A stretch of 64,000 nucleotides of DNA from Carnegiea gigantea (lineage: Eukaryota > Streptophyta > Magnoliopsida > Caryophyllales > Cactaceae). The notes below the pieces were generated by a model. It had not been told where the DNA came from. It saw nothing but the letters and a program-made list of their open reading frames with translations, and did not search any database. The stretch lies in contig JAKOGI010000140.1 of the NCBI GenBank assembly GCA_029747015.1, positions 741,133-805,132 on the forward strand, written 5' to 3'. Shown piece after piece: positions 11,938-23,513 of the stretch. How positions within the stretch are numbered: position 1 is the stretch's first letter; every line of letters starts with the position of its first letter. A program made the translations under genes and the position numbers.

Positions 11938-12478
11938 TGTTGCAGACCAAACAGGAGAACTCATCCCAAAGCCTATTAGATGAGAGAGCCCATTTAGTCT
12001 ATAAATCCCTCATCAGTTGCCCATACAACCGATGTGGGACAAGTCCCATACCTTACAATTGGTCCAATCCATAATATTCGACCCCCTTTAAGGGCCAACA
12101 TCCTCATTGGTCACGGCCACGTTGGTCACGGCTGGTTTTTCCCAGGCCACCACTCCGTGGGCCACCACTCCGAGTCCTCGTGGGTCACAGCCACATTGGT
12201 CACGGCTGGCTCCCCCAGGCTACCACTCCGTGGGCCCACCACTCCGAGTCCTCGTTAGTCACGGCCACGTTGGTCACGGCTGGCTTCCCCAGGCCACCAC
12301 TCCGTGGGCCACCACTCCAAGTTGGCTCTGATACCAATTGTTACAGACCAAACAGAAGAATTCATCCCAAAAGACTAGCCTATTAGGTGAGAAAGCTCAT
12401 TTAGTCTATAAATTACTCATCAGTTGCCCATACAATCGATGTGGGTCCCATACCTTACAATTGGTCCAATACATAACA
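11938..12478 (-). mobile_element. TRIM-type miniature LTR retrotransposon, nested in copia
   Basis: 541 bp flanked by TAAGA at 11933-11937 and 12479-12483. It has terminal direct repeats of 139 bp (11938-12076) and 140 bp (12339-12478), TG..CA on the better copy. Read on the minus strand, the right LTR is followed by ATTGGTATCAGAGCC (within 12321-12338), a near-perfect initiator-Met primer site. A purine tract AAAGGGGG precedes the left LTR. There is no gag-pol; the 262-bp interior is mostly a minisatellite. With its duplication it adds 546 bp, a multiple of three. Confidence 0.9.
12111..12319. repeat. 74-bp minisatellite inside the TRIM
   Basis: Units start at 12111, 12185 and 12259, about 2.8 copies with few differences. 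Each unit is itself built from short direct repeats (GTCACGGCCACGTTG/GTCACGGCTGG and CCACCACTCCG). It is much GC-richer than the region. Open frames across it are an effect of the repeat. Confidence 0.95.
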
Positions 12479-12515
12479 TAAGAATGGAGGTTGGAATGAA
12501 AGCCAAAGCCATGGC

Positions 12516-15500
12516 ATGAACAAACAGAGAGCAGGCGAAGCGTTCTTGGCTACTGGAAAACAGCATGAAGAAGGAGAAGCAAAAGATCACCTCAGGTTCG
12601 GTAGGCTCTCTCCAGCCCAATTAGAAGAATTGTATGCCTATTTTAAAGAGAAAGAAACCCAGGAAAGAATGACCAGTAAGAGCTATGCAGTTATATCAAC
12701 ACAGTGGGTCCTTGACAGTGGGGCCACCCACCACATGACCAACAATATTTACTAAATTCAAAATCTAATTAAGTTGCACGAACCTATTTTTTATTACTAT
12801 TGCTAATGATGTGACAGTAATGGTTAAAGAGGCCGGGATGGTGATTGTCACTCCTGAGATTGTTTTAAAAAATGTTTTGTATTCACCTGAATTCTCTTGC
12901 AATTTTATTTCCATTCTGTAGCTAACCAATGATGTTAAATGTTATGTCACTTATGGTGAACATTGTTGTCTCATATAGGACCGCACTTTGACGAAGCTGA
13001 TTGGACTGGGTGACTTAAAAAATAAGGCTCATTGTTTGAGGAATGGCGTGGAAGGAGCAAGTTTCATGGTAGTTCATAAGAAAGGAGTCATTCTTTGGCA
13101 TCAGCAGCTTGGTCACCCATCATATGGTAGCCTATCCACTTTATCTAGCTTATATGGTTTCGAGTTACATAAGAGACTTTGTGATTGTTGCGATGTATGT
13201 CATAAAGCCAAACAAACTAGAAATAGTTTTCCTCTCAGTAATTCTAAAGTTGTTCATCCTTTTAGGCTTATACATTGTGACTTGTGGGGACGTTAGCATA
13301 CTTCCTCTTATTCTGGGTGTCATTATTTTTTGTGCATTATCGACGACTATAGTAGAGCTATGTGGGTTTTCCTTTTGATATAAAAGTGAACATATAAATG
13401 TCTTGTTAATTTTTGGTCCATGATGAACACACAATTTGGCGTTACAATTCAAAGGGTCCAGAGTGATAATGGGGCTGAATTTACTAATGGGCCATCAAGG
13501 GAATTCTTTGCTGAAAAGGGAATTCTACATGTGACTTCTTGTGTGAATACACCACAGCAAAACAGACAGGTTAAGCGTAAAAACAGACATATATTCAATG
13601 TAGTTAGAGCACTCAGGTTTCAAGCCACGCTTCCCATCAAGTTTTGGGGTGAATGCATTTTACTGCCGCATATCTTATTAACCACACACCTACAAAGATT
13701 TTGGGGTCTAAAGCTCCATATGAAATCCTCTTTGACGTTAAACCAGCTTATGAGCCTCTTTGGGTATTTGGATCGTTGTGTTACGCTCACAACCACTCTA
13801 GGGCACAGGACGTGGTGTCTATGAACATATTTTTTCATGGGCCAATGGACGAATAATGTGTACGCCTGAAACTGGTCATAATAATTTCTTTAGTCAGCCA
13901 TTGGTCCACGAAGACACTATAAGCAAAGATGCCCAACAATCAGTCCATATGTCTGTCCCAGTTATACCTCAATAAGAGTTCATGTCTGGACCACGTCCTC
14001 CGCCCATATTTGATTCTAGCCCAGACTACAGGCTTGTTCAATCTGACCCCATAGATTCTGGGCTCAACTCACCTAGTGGTCCAACATTTGGCATTACACC
14101 AGCCTACGCGCCTGCAGTATTGGACCCACCTTTTGACCCAGTTTCACAAGTCCAATCTGCAGGCCCGGTGTGAAGCATAGGTTGTGATCTGCAGCCCACT
14201 ACATCTAGATAGGGGGAGATTTCCCCCACTCAATCTGTGTCTCTTCTGCAGTGGAGTAGGCGTTCGCCCTCATATCTGAAGGATTGTATATTATTGCCTC
14301 TCAAGACCCCTCAATGTCACCTCTCCAAGATGCTTCTTCAGGTGCACCTTATCCCATTTTCAATTTTGTCTCTTATGATAATTTCTCTCCTTCTTATCGA
14401 GCTCTCTTAGCGGCCATCACTACACAAGATGAGCCTAAAAGTTTCCGACAAGCAGCTAGTCAACCTCAGTGGTGTGATGCAATAACTCAAGAGATCCGGG
14501 CATCAGAAGACAATAAGACTTGGGAGTTTACTCCCTTGCCTCCTAGGAAAATCACACTTGGGTGTAAATAGGTCTACAAGATTAAATTTAATGCAGATGG
14601 GTCCATTGAGAGGTACAAATCTCGATTAGTAGTTTTGGGCAATCATCAAGTCGTAGGCATTGACTACACGAAACCTTTGCGCTTGTGGCACGTATGGTTA
14701 CGATTCATTGCGTTCTTACCATACCCATTTCTAAAGGTTGGGGCTTGCATCAAATGGACGTGTATAATACCTTTCTTCATGGCGATCTAAATGAGGACAT
14801 CTATATGAAACCGCCGCCAGGTTTTGCTCCACCGTCTCCTCATTTGGTATGCAAACTTAAGAAGTCATGTTATGGGCTTCGGTAGGCTCCATGACAATGG
14901 TACTTCAAACTCGCCAAAGTTTTACAAGAATACGGGTTTAAACAATCGCCTTTGGACCATTCTCTCTTTGCTTATAATCAGGGTGGAGTATTTCTTGCCC
15001 TTTTTGTCTATGTGGATGATTTGGTGTTGACTAGAAATAGTTCCTCTCATTGTGCAGCCTTCAAAGCTTACTTGAATGGTCTCTTTAAGTTGAAAGATCT
15101 AGGCTCTTCGAGGTGCTTTCTTGGCATCAAATTTGCTCGATCCCCCAAGGGCTTATTCTTGTGTCAAAGGAAATACACACTAGACATCCCAATGGAAATG
15201 GGTTTGCTAGGGGCTAAGCCCTCTTTGTTTCCCATAGAACAAAAACTTTGACTCTCAGCTGACTCTGGTGCTCTCTTATCTGATCTGTCTCGGTATCAGC
15301 GTCTCATTGGATGTCTTATCGATCTTACCATTACTTGTCCGGACATTTGCTCAGTCACTTCATGCAAGACCCATGTCAGAAGCACTCAGATGCTGTCGTT
15401 CGTGTGCTACGTTGTTTGGAATTTAACCCGGGCTAGGTATCTTGTCATCTCCTGCTACTACTTTCAATCTGCAAGTATATTGTGACTCCGATTGGGGAAG

Positions 15501-15945
15501 TTGTCCTATTTCACGACGTTCTGTCACTGAACATTTTATTCAACTTGGCACATCCCCTATTTCCTAGAGAACTAAGAAGCCGGATACAGTCACACGATCG
15601 TCAGCTGAAGTAGAATATCATGCTATGGCCCATGCTACTAGTGAGGTTGTTTCGTTGCGTAACCTGGTGACCACTCTTGGTTTTTCTGTTCCTCTTGCTC
15701 TCTACACTGTGACACTCAGGCCACCTTACATATCGCCGCCAATCCCGTTTTCCATGAATGTACGAAGTATATCGAGGTGGATTGTCATTTTATTTGTGAA
15801 AAGCTAGTTTCTGGTGCTGTTGTTACTTGCTACACTCCTATCACGGAGCAACTTGTTGATATCTTCACAAAAGCTCTCAGTCAACGGCAATTTTCGTATC
15901 TCCTTAGCAAGTTGGATGTTGCTCATCCACACACTCCAACTTGAG
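12516..15945 (+). pseudogene. copia pol: protease, integrase, RT, RNase H (broken)
   Basis: Copia polyprotein in pieces across frames. Protease: WVLDSGATHHMT near 12703-12740. GAG-pre-integrase and HHCC part: LWHQQLGHPS and CDVCHKAKQTR (13095-13225). Integrase core: HCDLWG near 13275 and SDNGAEF near 13462; the third acidic residue is Lys (VKRKN instead of the usual VERKH), so it would be inactive. RT: QMDVYNTFLHGDL near 14753 and the YVDD active site at 15009-15020. RNase H: CDSDWGSC near 15482 and SSAEVEYHAMA near 15600. Stops and frameshifts lie between these blocks. Confidence 0.9.
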
Positions 15946-15951
15946 GGGGAG
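15941..15951 (+). other. Polypurine tract of copia element
   Basis: TTGAGGGGGAG lies immediately upstream of the 3' LTR, the usual plus-strand primer position. Confidence 0.85.
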
Positions 15952-16160
15952 TATTGGACACATAATATTGTGATAACATATTGTATCACTTGTATTATCA
16001 TTCTGATTCTATTTTCCTTAGTTTGTCCATACATAGGAGTCTATCTTTAGTAAACTACATCTTGTACAACTGGATGTCTCTTTTGCCTGACTTAATAAAA
16101 GGATGAGGGTGAGCAGAAGCACCCGGTGAGAAATTCTCTCCCAAGTCACCTAGTTTCTCA
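15952..16160 (+). repeat. 3' LTR of copia element
   Basis: 209 bp, same termini as the 5' LTR with 9 substitutions and no indels by eye. ACTTA follows at 16161-16165. Confidence 0.95.
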
Positions 16161-16165
16161 ACTTA

Positions 16166-17726
16166 TATATTATATTATAACCCAAGCTTAGTAACTTCGA
16201 TCAAGATTGAATTGAAACTGAAAAAACTGGGTTATGTTCTATCAAAAAATTTAGTTTGATCCCAAGGGCTAGAATGTATGATGAGACGGCGCATAAAACA
16301 TTTCTAACAATATATGTGTAGTAAACTAGAGTAGAAAAATTATTAACTATAATTTTTCCCTTCTTGGAGATAGAAGTATATATACCTTACTTGGATTAGC
16401 AATAAAATATGATTAGATTAATCATATTGATCATAATTAAGTGGTGGACACAGAGAAGGGAAAAAAGGGAAGTATTAGATTCATGGTTCTAGCAATGATT
16501 AATTATCAATATCAAGTTATATTTGGTAAGTAGGAGGCACTTTAGTGGACTGATCAGTTTTGTCAAAAAATTTGATGAGGTGTAGGAGGAATTTAGGGCT
16601 ATGCTTATTTCCTCATGTGTGAACGAAGAAAGGAACACATGCCCTTCTGTGGGTATAGTTTTTAAATTTGTGGATCGAAAATTGCCCTTGTAAAGGGCGC
16701 TCTATTGCTATATTTTGACAGAACAAGGAAAAAAAAAATGGAGGAAATAGAATCGTGCTAATATAGTTCTAACATCTGTGCACGTACCTTCTGATAAATC
16801 CTGGCCGTGCAATTTTAGGGAATTCTTACTCCAACTTCCCAATCAACTTTTTTATTTGTTCTACAATTTATGTATCATTAAGCATTGCATTGAGCAGTTT
16901 CATATTTGAATTTTCTTCTTCCTTGTCTACTTACCGAATTTTAAATTAATTGATTTGAAGAGGTGTCCCTAGAATCTACATATATTGCGTCCGATAATCT
17001 TTAAATCTTACGCTTATAACACAAGTAAAAATAGTCCATAATACACAACAATGTCACCCCAAATGACCCCCCAACCCAAAAAAAATCCCGTTCAACATTT
17101 GAAATATACAATTTGTTAGATGGGAATGTATTTAAATCACGCCAAAGAAAATCAAATTTTTTAAAAAAAGTGTAATCTAGATATATACATAGGCCAACGG
17201 AGCTAGAATTGTAGTAGAAACCCACCGGCATCATAGATCATAATGTGTCATATCCTTTCCACATTATATTGTATTAATAGTCAATATATTGATCTTTAAC
17301 TATAAGATATAAAATCTCATGGGCATTATGCAAAAGACAGACAACTTAATTATCGCACCCATGAAGTTATGCCATCACTAATTTGGGCATAAGCTGGCAT
17401 CTCTGGTGATTCTTGTCAATCAATACGGTCCAACTCCACTGCCAGGATCCAAGCCCAATGGGCCCTGGTCCAGGGGGTTGGTGTTAGAGAGCAAATTGTG
17501 GACAAGTACACAGGCCCAGCTCCAACTGAGTGTTTCTTTAATGGGCCATTTTTAGTCTTGTTACTTTTCTCTAATCTCTTGACCCCTTTTTTTTCCCGCC
17601 CGGGGGGGAGGGGGGTGTCAAATCTCATTATCTAGTTGTATGGCCCGACCAACTTCAAATATTTTCCACCAGAACTTCTCATGAAAATTGACCCCTACAT
17701 GGTCAATTGATCCATTACCTATAATT
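16166..17726. other. Intergenic DNA, no gene seen
   Basis: No protein-like frame and no terminal-repeat structure that I can support. A G-run (CGGGGGGGAGGGGGG) lies near 17600. Confidence 0.55.
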
Positions 17727-17818
17727 TTTTTTTTGAACGGGACGCACATAACTTAAGAAGAATCGTACCCTAACCTTTCTTTTGGAAACCAATGATTCTA
17801 CCGCTAAGCTATCGCCAA
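17727..17818 (-). mobile_element. tRNA-derived SINE with A-tail
   Basis: On the minus strand TAGCTTAGCGG is a perfect pol III box A and GGTACGATTC a near box B. The copy ends GTCCCGTTC followed by ten A residues. It is short (about 90 bp); no target duplication was fixed. Confidence 0.5.
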
Positions 17819-18140
17819 ATTTTCTACAGAGCATAGTATTATGCGCACACAATATATACAAATATACCTGTGATCCATACTATACAAGAGAATTAGACAT
17901 GACTCCGATCTTTTTTGGAGGCAATAAGTCTCAAGGAATTTATCAAGGGAGCTAAATTATAACACCCACTTCTTATTTGTGATTTAGTAATATAGATTTT
18001 CAGGGTTGTGACTTGTCAAAACTTGCTAGATAGTAAATACTCAATTGCTTACATTTCAACCATATTCATGCTTCATTTCACTCTTTCGTTATTTGGTTTT
18101 ATATATAATTAAATAAAAAAAAAGAAGAAGAATGCATCGA

Positions 18141-18406
18141 GTGTCTATTCTTTTCGTTGAGAAAGAAGGATTGGGAAATAGGTGAAATGAGTTGAAGTGA
18201 ATTGAAGTGGGTATTTTTTTGTTGAAGTGGGTTGAAGTTGGTATATTTTTTTTGTTGAAGAGGAAGAAGTTGGTTAAAACAGTAGGTTGAAGTATATATT
18301 TTTTTATTGAAGTTTTAAAGTAGGTTGAAGTTGATATTTTTTAGTCAAGTTAATGAAGTAGGTTAAAGTTAATAAATTAGGATTTACCAACGGAGAAAAC
18401 AAAGCC
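18141..18406. mobile_element. MITE, TTCAACC-repeat family (shared by both duplicates)
   Basis: CGA flanks it at 18138-18140 and 18407-18409. The interior is made of GTTGAAGTGG/GAAGTTGGT words. The same insertion is present at 28731 in copy 2, so it predates the duplication. Confidence 0.75.
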
Positions 18407-18548
18407 CGAATGGGCATATTTTCATTTGTTTCGGATTACTATCGAAGGACTAAAGGTTTGTACTTTTCATCGGTCTTCACACAAATACCCAAAAAAAATA
18501 TCTCGTCACATATTTTGAAACTATAGTATAAATGATGGGTATAGGAGG

Positions 18549-19097
18549 TAGGGCTGGCAAAAATCTGTCCGACCCGATTACCCGAATTCGTCCGACCTAA
18601 AAAACGGGATACGGTCACAAAATTTATGTTCGAATTTAAAATTTAGATAACCGGTCATGTCCGAATTTAAATCCAGATCGGGTTCGGGCTTAAGCATGCA
18701 GGTTCGGGTTGTCAGGATTTTTGAACCATTCGGGTTCGGACAAATTCGGACAATTGGACAACCAGGTTCGAACATCGGACAACTACGTTTATGTGTAATT
18801 TTAGTCCAAATTCTTTACAAAATTTTATAAAAACAACTTCGGACAACCTGGTTCGGACACTAAAAAATTTGGTTCGGGTTGGGTCATGCAAAATTTCGAT
18901 TCGAATGTCCTAAAATCTTAACACAAATTCGGATATTCGGACAATTCCGTCCGGACATCGAGCACTCAGGTCCGGGTTCGGATCTGGCCTGTGTGCACGA
19001 TTTATAATCCGGACAGGGTTCGGATATGAAGTTCTTGTCCGAAAGTCCAATTTATCCGGATCCGAATTGACCCGGATCCGAATTTTTACCAGCCCTA
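18549..19097. mobile_element. hAT-type MITE (TAGGGCTGG ends), empty site known
   Basis: Perfect terminal inverted repeat TAGGGCTGG/CCAGCCCTA, flanked by the 8-bp duplication ATAGGAGG (18541-18548 and 19098-19105). The corresponding site in copy 2, near 29110, has a single uninterrupted version, so this is a true insertion of 549 bp. The interior is GGTTCGG/CCGAA-rich with no transposase. Confidence 0.95.
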
Positions 19098-19307
19098 ATA
19101 GGAGGTTGGAGATGGCCCAGTGATGAGGCAACAAAATTTATGGTATTATCGTTATATCTCCGGGGACAAAACTTTAAACAACTGCTACGATTATGTGCAA
19201 AGGAAATGAATAAATGAGCTATGCTGGAAAAATAAAAACAAAAAATAAAAAATGGGCATAAGAAAGTGCAATATTTATTACTTCTTATCAGACCTCCTTT
19301 ATATTTC

Positions 19308-19627
19308 ATGCATGTTCTTTTTATTGGAAAATATGGATTGATAATAGGTGAAGTTGGTTGAGATTAGTAGAAGTGAATTGAAGTAAGTTGAAGTGGATAT
19401 TTTTTTATTGAAGTGGGTTGAAGTAGATTGAAGTTGGATGAAGTGGGTTAAAATTTTTTTGTATGACAGATAGAAGTTGATTAAAATCGTGGAAAGTCAG
19501 TTGAAGTTGGTTGAAGTTGGCTGAAATTAATATTTTTTTATTAAAGTTCATAAAGCGGGTTAAAATAAGTTTATATGGGTTGAAGTTGATTAGCAAATTT
19601 AAATTTACCAATGAAAAGAACAGAGCC
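19308..19627. mobile_element. MITE, TTCAACC-repeat family
   Basis: Flanked by TTC at 19305-19307 and 19628-19630. Termini ATGCATGTTCTTTTTATTGG and CCAATGAAAAGAACAGAGCC pair, with a diverged tip on the left. It is absent from copy 2 near 29300. Confidence 0.75.
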
Positions 19628-19902
19628 TTCATCTGTCATTCAAAATGATCCATGATGTTACTTTGCTTCGCCCAACTCCTCGTTCAGCGAAGAAGATGAA
19701 GAAGATTTCTAATTAGGGGTTGTGGGGGCCAAGAAATTTCGTCTAACAGGAGCAAATAATTTATTTCAGGACCCAAGAAATTAAAGTTTAGTTAACAAGC
19801 GAATCAAGTAATTTTTTGGGGGGGGTTGGGGGGTCACCGTGTGTCTTTTGAACTTAACGTAATGACATCATGAATGGCAGTGGCACATATGTTTTGCACA
19901 TA

Positions 19903-20315
19903 GGTCGTGTTCGGGAATAGTATTTTGAGTAGCATTTAGTATTTTGATCAAGTTAATGCATTAATTAGTCAATTTTTAATGTTTGGTAACGTAGTATTTT
20001 GACTAACATTTCAATTAGTGTTTAGCGTTTTAACCAGCGTTTCTGAAATGCTAACAGTATTACTTTTTGATATTCAGAAGTAGCGTTTCAAACCAAAAAC
20101 TATATTTTGGAAATTTTATATTTGAAAATTGTCTATATTTTTTATGTCAATTTACATTAATCAACTAACCGAACAGCTAAATTTACCGAACACATTTATT
20201 TCAACCGCGCATCTAAATAGTTATCCGCTAACAGCTAAATTAGAAACACTATCAAGTATCAATTACCTAAACAATTATTCGCTACCTAAACATCTAATTT
20301 TTGCCGAATAGAGCT
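19903..20315. mobile_element. MITE, GGCCCTGTTCGGC family
   Basis: Ends GGTCGTGTTCGG and CCGAATAGAGCT, flanked by ATA at 19900-19902 and 20316-20318. Copy 2 has the empty site CACATAC near 30580. The same family occurs at 53914, 56048 and 57095. Confidence 0.8.
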
Positions 20316-21278
20316 ATACTCAAATCTTTTTTGTTTTCATTTTTAGCATTAATACATATTTGAATTTCTTATTTACCTAATATATTTTTAGGAAGGAAGT
20401 TGATATAAACTATTTGTAAGTTACCATTTTATCAAAAAATAACTATAATAGTTATAATAAAAATGTTGCTTCCTACAAATTTAAGCCGAAATTTTGTAAC
20501 ATATATGAGTAGGCAAAGTATAATATGGTCTATATCATACATCCAAGAGTATCTACTCTCGGAAGCCACATAAACAAAATATATATTAATAACCGTTGAT
20601 ATCACAAATACACATTAAAAAAGTATATATATGTGGAAATAAAAGTACATGCTTCCCGTAATATGTAATAATTTGTCGGCAAACTAGTATCGTTAATGAT
20701 GTTGTTTAGGCCTATTAAGCTTAGCTAAATCAATAGTCACACTCATAAGTCGGCAACTAACCTCTTGTCATCTTTATGATTAAAAGACTTTAATATTATC
20801 ATTGATACCGTGACGAAATTACATTTACCTTTATGTTCATTGTCCCTCCCAGGGGCACCTGCCACAAGCCATGTAGGGAAGGGTACAAATGTAAGTCTGC
20901 AATTCAGGTACATGCAAATGATTTCCAATTGTTTGTCAAACCACGACGCCTAAATAAATTCAAGAGCTGGTTTTATTCTTAACACCAATTCTAATTTACT
21001 CACACAAACAATCCCACTTGCTTGTAGGCAGTGACGAATCTAGAAATTAATTCAAGCGGGGTCGGACTCCAATGATTCAGTAGCCAATTTTTTGAAATAT
21101 CTTTGTATTTTCAATTAGACAAAAAAGATTTAATTAGGCAAGTGAAGAATATTTAATAATTGTAACTAATCAGAAGAGAACAGTCGAATTGAACACCACA
21201 TACAATTAAAATTGACAAATGATTTATAGTCAATTTTATCAAATGATTTCAACAATTAAAACTAATCTAACTATCTAA

Positions 21279-22561
21279 GTGGGTGTTTGACCTAGATTTT
21301 TAAAGTGTTTTTAGAGTCCAAAAGTTGAAATTAGGCCAAACACCTATGTTTTTGAAAAACAAAAATTGTTTCCCAAAAGCAGTTTTATGTAAAAATCACT
21401 CCATAAGTAGAAGCAGCATTTTGCTGCTTTTGATTCTCATTTCTTGCGACCCGCACTCGATAAACACGGAGATTGTTAATGAAAGTTTTCTTCCGGACAA
21501 TTATGCCCCTAAAAATTGAAAACAATCCCGCAAAATACCTATATATACCCACGCCACACCTTTAGTCTCCTAGATTCCCTTCTCTCTCCTCAATTGGGAA
21601 TTAAATCGGTGTTGTAGATAATTGTTCGCAAAGAGGGGGAGAGGGACTATCAGTAACATCTTGATTAGGAGAATAACTTCAATAGCATAAAATGGGAGGT
21701 GAGAAAATCAACGGCAAAGACTCAAATGACAAATGAATTACCACATTATAATTAATTCACAATATTGATTAGTTTCCCACTCTGGCTTTGCTTCATCGAA
21801 AATGGGTTCGGAGTCTCCGAACTTTAGTTGCCATTTTTTTGATCCAATAGCTAATTCCGCTTGGCTAGAATTCTTTATTTTGAATTTAGTTGGGGGCGGT
21901 GTTTGGATGGAGACAGAAAGCAAACAAGTAATTATTATCAGATTAATCAATAAGTTGAGCAGTGCCGTTGGTCCTTCATTTCTCATGGCTTAATTAGAAA
22001 TATTCTTGTTGATGTAGTCAAATATATTGTATAGGCACTATAACAATCCATTTCACTGTGTCACAATATATAAGATCCTTGGATAATTCTCCAATCGAGA
22101 TAAGATATGTAGTACATTGTTTTATACCGTGCTTTTTTTTTTTTATGGGCGATTAATTCACAAGGTTTTATTTTGAATCTTATATTTTAGTTATAAAATT
22201 CTTTTTTAATATATGTAATGTTGTTTCCAAAGTAGACACATAAAAATTGATAGCTATGAAAATGGGCAGTGTTATACTTCAGTGAAGATAAAAATAAGTT
22301 GACATAAGATTGATAAATGAATAAATTTGGGCAAAAAGTAAGACTAAAAATAAGAATCATAACACAAAGGAAAAAAAGGCAATGCAAATAAAACTAAAAA
22401 CCAAAAAAAAAATCTCTTCCAAAAGCAAGGCCAAACAATCCCAATTGATAAAACAATTATGCAATAAGTTAGGCCAACATTTTATAATTTTTTCAAAAAC
22501 AGCTTTTAGAGAAACTACTTTTAAGAAAAATAATTTTCTAAAAATTAGGCCAAATACCCTC
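21279..22561. mobile_element. MITE, PIF/Harbinger-like (GTTTGGCCTA ends), nested in hAT
   Basis: Termini GTGGGTGTTTGACCTA and TTAGGCCAAATACCCTC are inverted; TAA flanks at 21276-21278 and 22562-22564. It has an AAGCAGCATTTTGCTGCTTTT palindrome-like block near 21410-21430 and no coding frame. A relative lies at 39924. Confidence 0.75.
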
Positions 22562-22690
22562 TAAATAATTAAAGAGTAAACAATCAAAAATTTGACAAAG
22601 AAAAACGAAAATTAAAATTATCTGGGGTTTTAGAGTTTGTACCTTCAAAATTCAAATCGGTGAGGGGAAGGGGAGAGTCTCGCAGAATTT

Positions 22691-23045
22691 AGTCCAAAAC
22701 TTGGGCCAAAAAAAAAAAAAAGAAAAAAGAGAGAGAGAGCTTGTGAATGTAAACACCAATAGCAAGATTTGAACCCGAGAAAAAGAGAAAGATGCTCAAT
22801 TAGAGTTCCATGCCCACTCTACCACCACAGCAACCTTGTTTTGAAGCAACTAGTCCATCACAAACTAGCTATATATGTTAATTTTTTTTTAAATTTACAT
22901 CCGAAACTTGGGCCAAAAAAATCAATAGATAGCTTGTGAGTGCATATGCCAGCCGCAAGACTCGAACTTGGGACGCACGCGGAGTGCCAGCCAAAGTTCC
23001 ACACCCTTCCCACCATCAGAGCAATCTTTCTTTCATGCAATTGGA
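22691..23045 (-). mobile_element. Two head-to-tail tRNA-derived SINEs
   Basis: On the minus strand, unit 1 is about 23045-22900 and unit 2 about 22857-22691. Both show GGTGG-containing box A regions and box B (AAGTTCGAGTC and GGGTTCAAATC), then ATTCACAAGCT- or ACTCACAAGCT-like bodies and a shared 3' end TTTTTTGGCCCAAGTTT. They are diverged copies in the same orientation inside the hAT element. Confidence 0.6.
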
Positions 23046-23496
23046 CAGATCACAAATTATATATATCTCTTATTTATTTCTTTAACTTAACTAATAGATT
23101 TCTTTTTTTTTAAGCGGGGTCGGTTGACCCCACGTGACCCCACCGTGGCTCCGCCCCTGCTTGTAGGGTTATAGTTTTGTGGCTGGCTAGGTCTAGATTC
23201 AGTGCATTCAAACACAGTTTAATGTCACTATATGTGACGAACATAATAGGGGTAATACAGATTTCTCTACTTGGAGAGAAACCAGCCACATAGACTCTAC
23301 TATAGTAAGATGAATTTTAGTGAAGTTTCAATAATTTAATACGTCCACACTTATATGATACTCTCAGGAGTAGGGACACATGATGGAATATTATTTTTTG
23401 GGGCTTGGGGGCAGGAGAAATTAAGGGGCATTTTGTGGATTTCCCCCAAAAAAAAAAAAGAAAAAAAAAGAAGCCTTGCATATTTGGAGCTACCCT

Positions 23497-23513
23497 CTTG
23501 GAATATGAAAGTG
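23497..23513. repeat. Inverted U3 tip closing the truncated copia element
   Basis: CTTGGAATATGAAAGTG matches, in inverted orientation, the outer end of the LTR at 27642-27626 (16 of 17 bases). It abuts the target duplication on its left and internal pol sequence on its right. Confidence 0.85.

Larger units (their letters stand above)
10693..16160 (+). mobile_element. Ty1/copia LTR retrotransposon, complete layout, dead
   Basis: A 5468-bp element with two 209-bp LTRs, a tRNA-iMet primer site, gag, protease, integrase, reverse transcriptase and RNase H in copia order (integrase before RT), and a polypurine tract. It is flanked by the 5-bp duplication ACTTA (10688-10692 and 16161-16165). I count 9 mismatches between the LTRs, about 4%. 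Coding regions have many stops and frameshifts. A 541-bp TRIM element is nested after gag. The LTRs begin TA rather than the usual TG in both copies and end CA. Confidence 0.95.
21029..23159. mobile_element. Non-autonomous hAT element, 2.1 kb, with nested insertions
   Basis: 8-bp duplication CTTGTAGG at 21021-21028 and 23160-23167. Termini CAGTGACGAATC and GGCTCCGCCCCTG are imperfect inverted repeats of the CAGnGnCGGA type. Copy 2 near 30895-30905 has the single target CTTGTAGGG, confirming the insertion. It contains a nested 1.28-kb MITE and two SINEs and no transposase frame. It is related to the element at 42172. Confidence 0.9.

Noticed and set aside
12034..12386. Three overlapping + strand open frames in different phases
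   Set aside because: They read through the 74-bp minisatellite of the TRIM; a repeat length not divisible by three opens all phases. No protein family resemblance.
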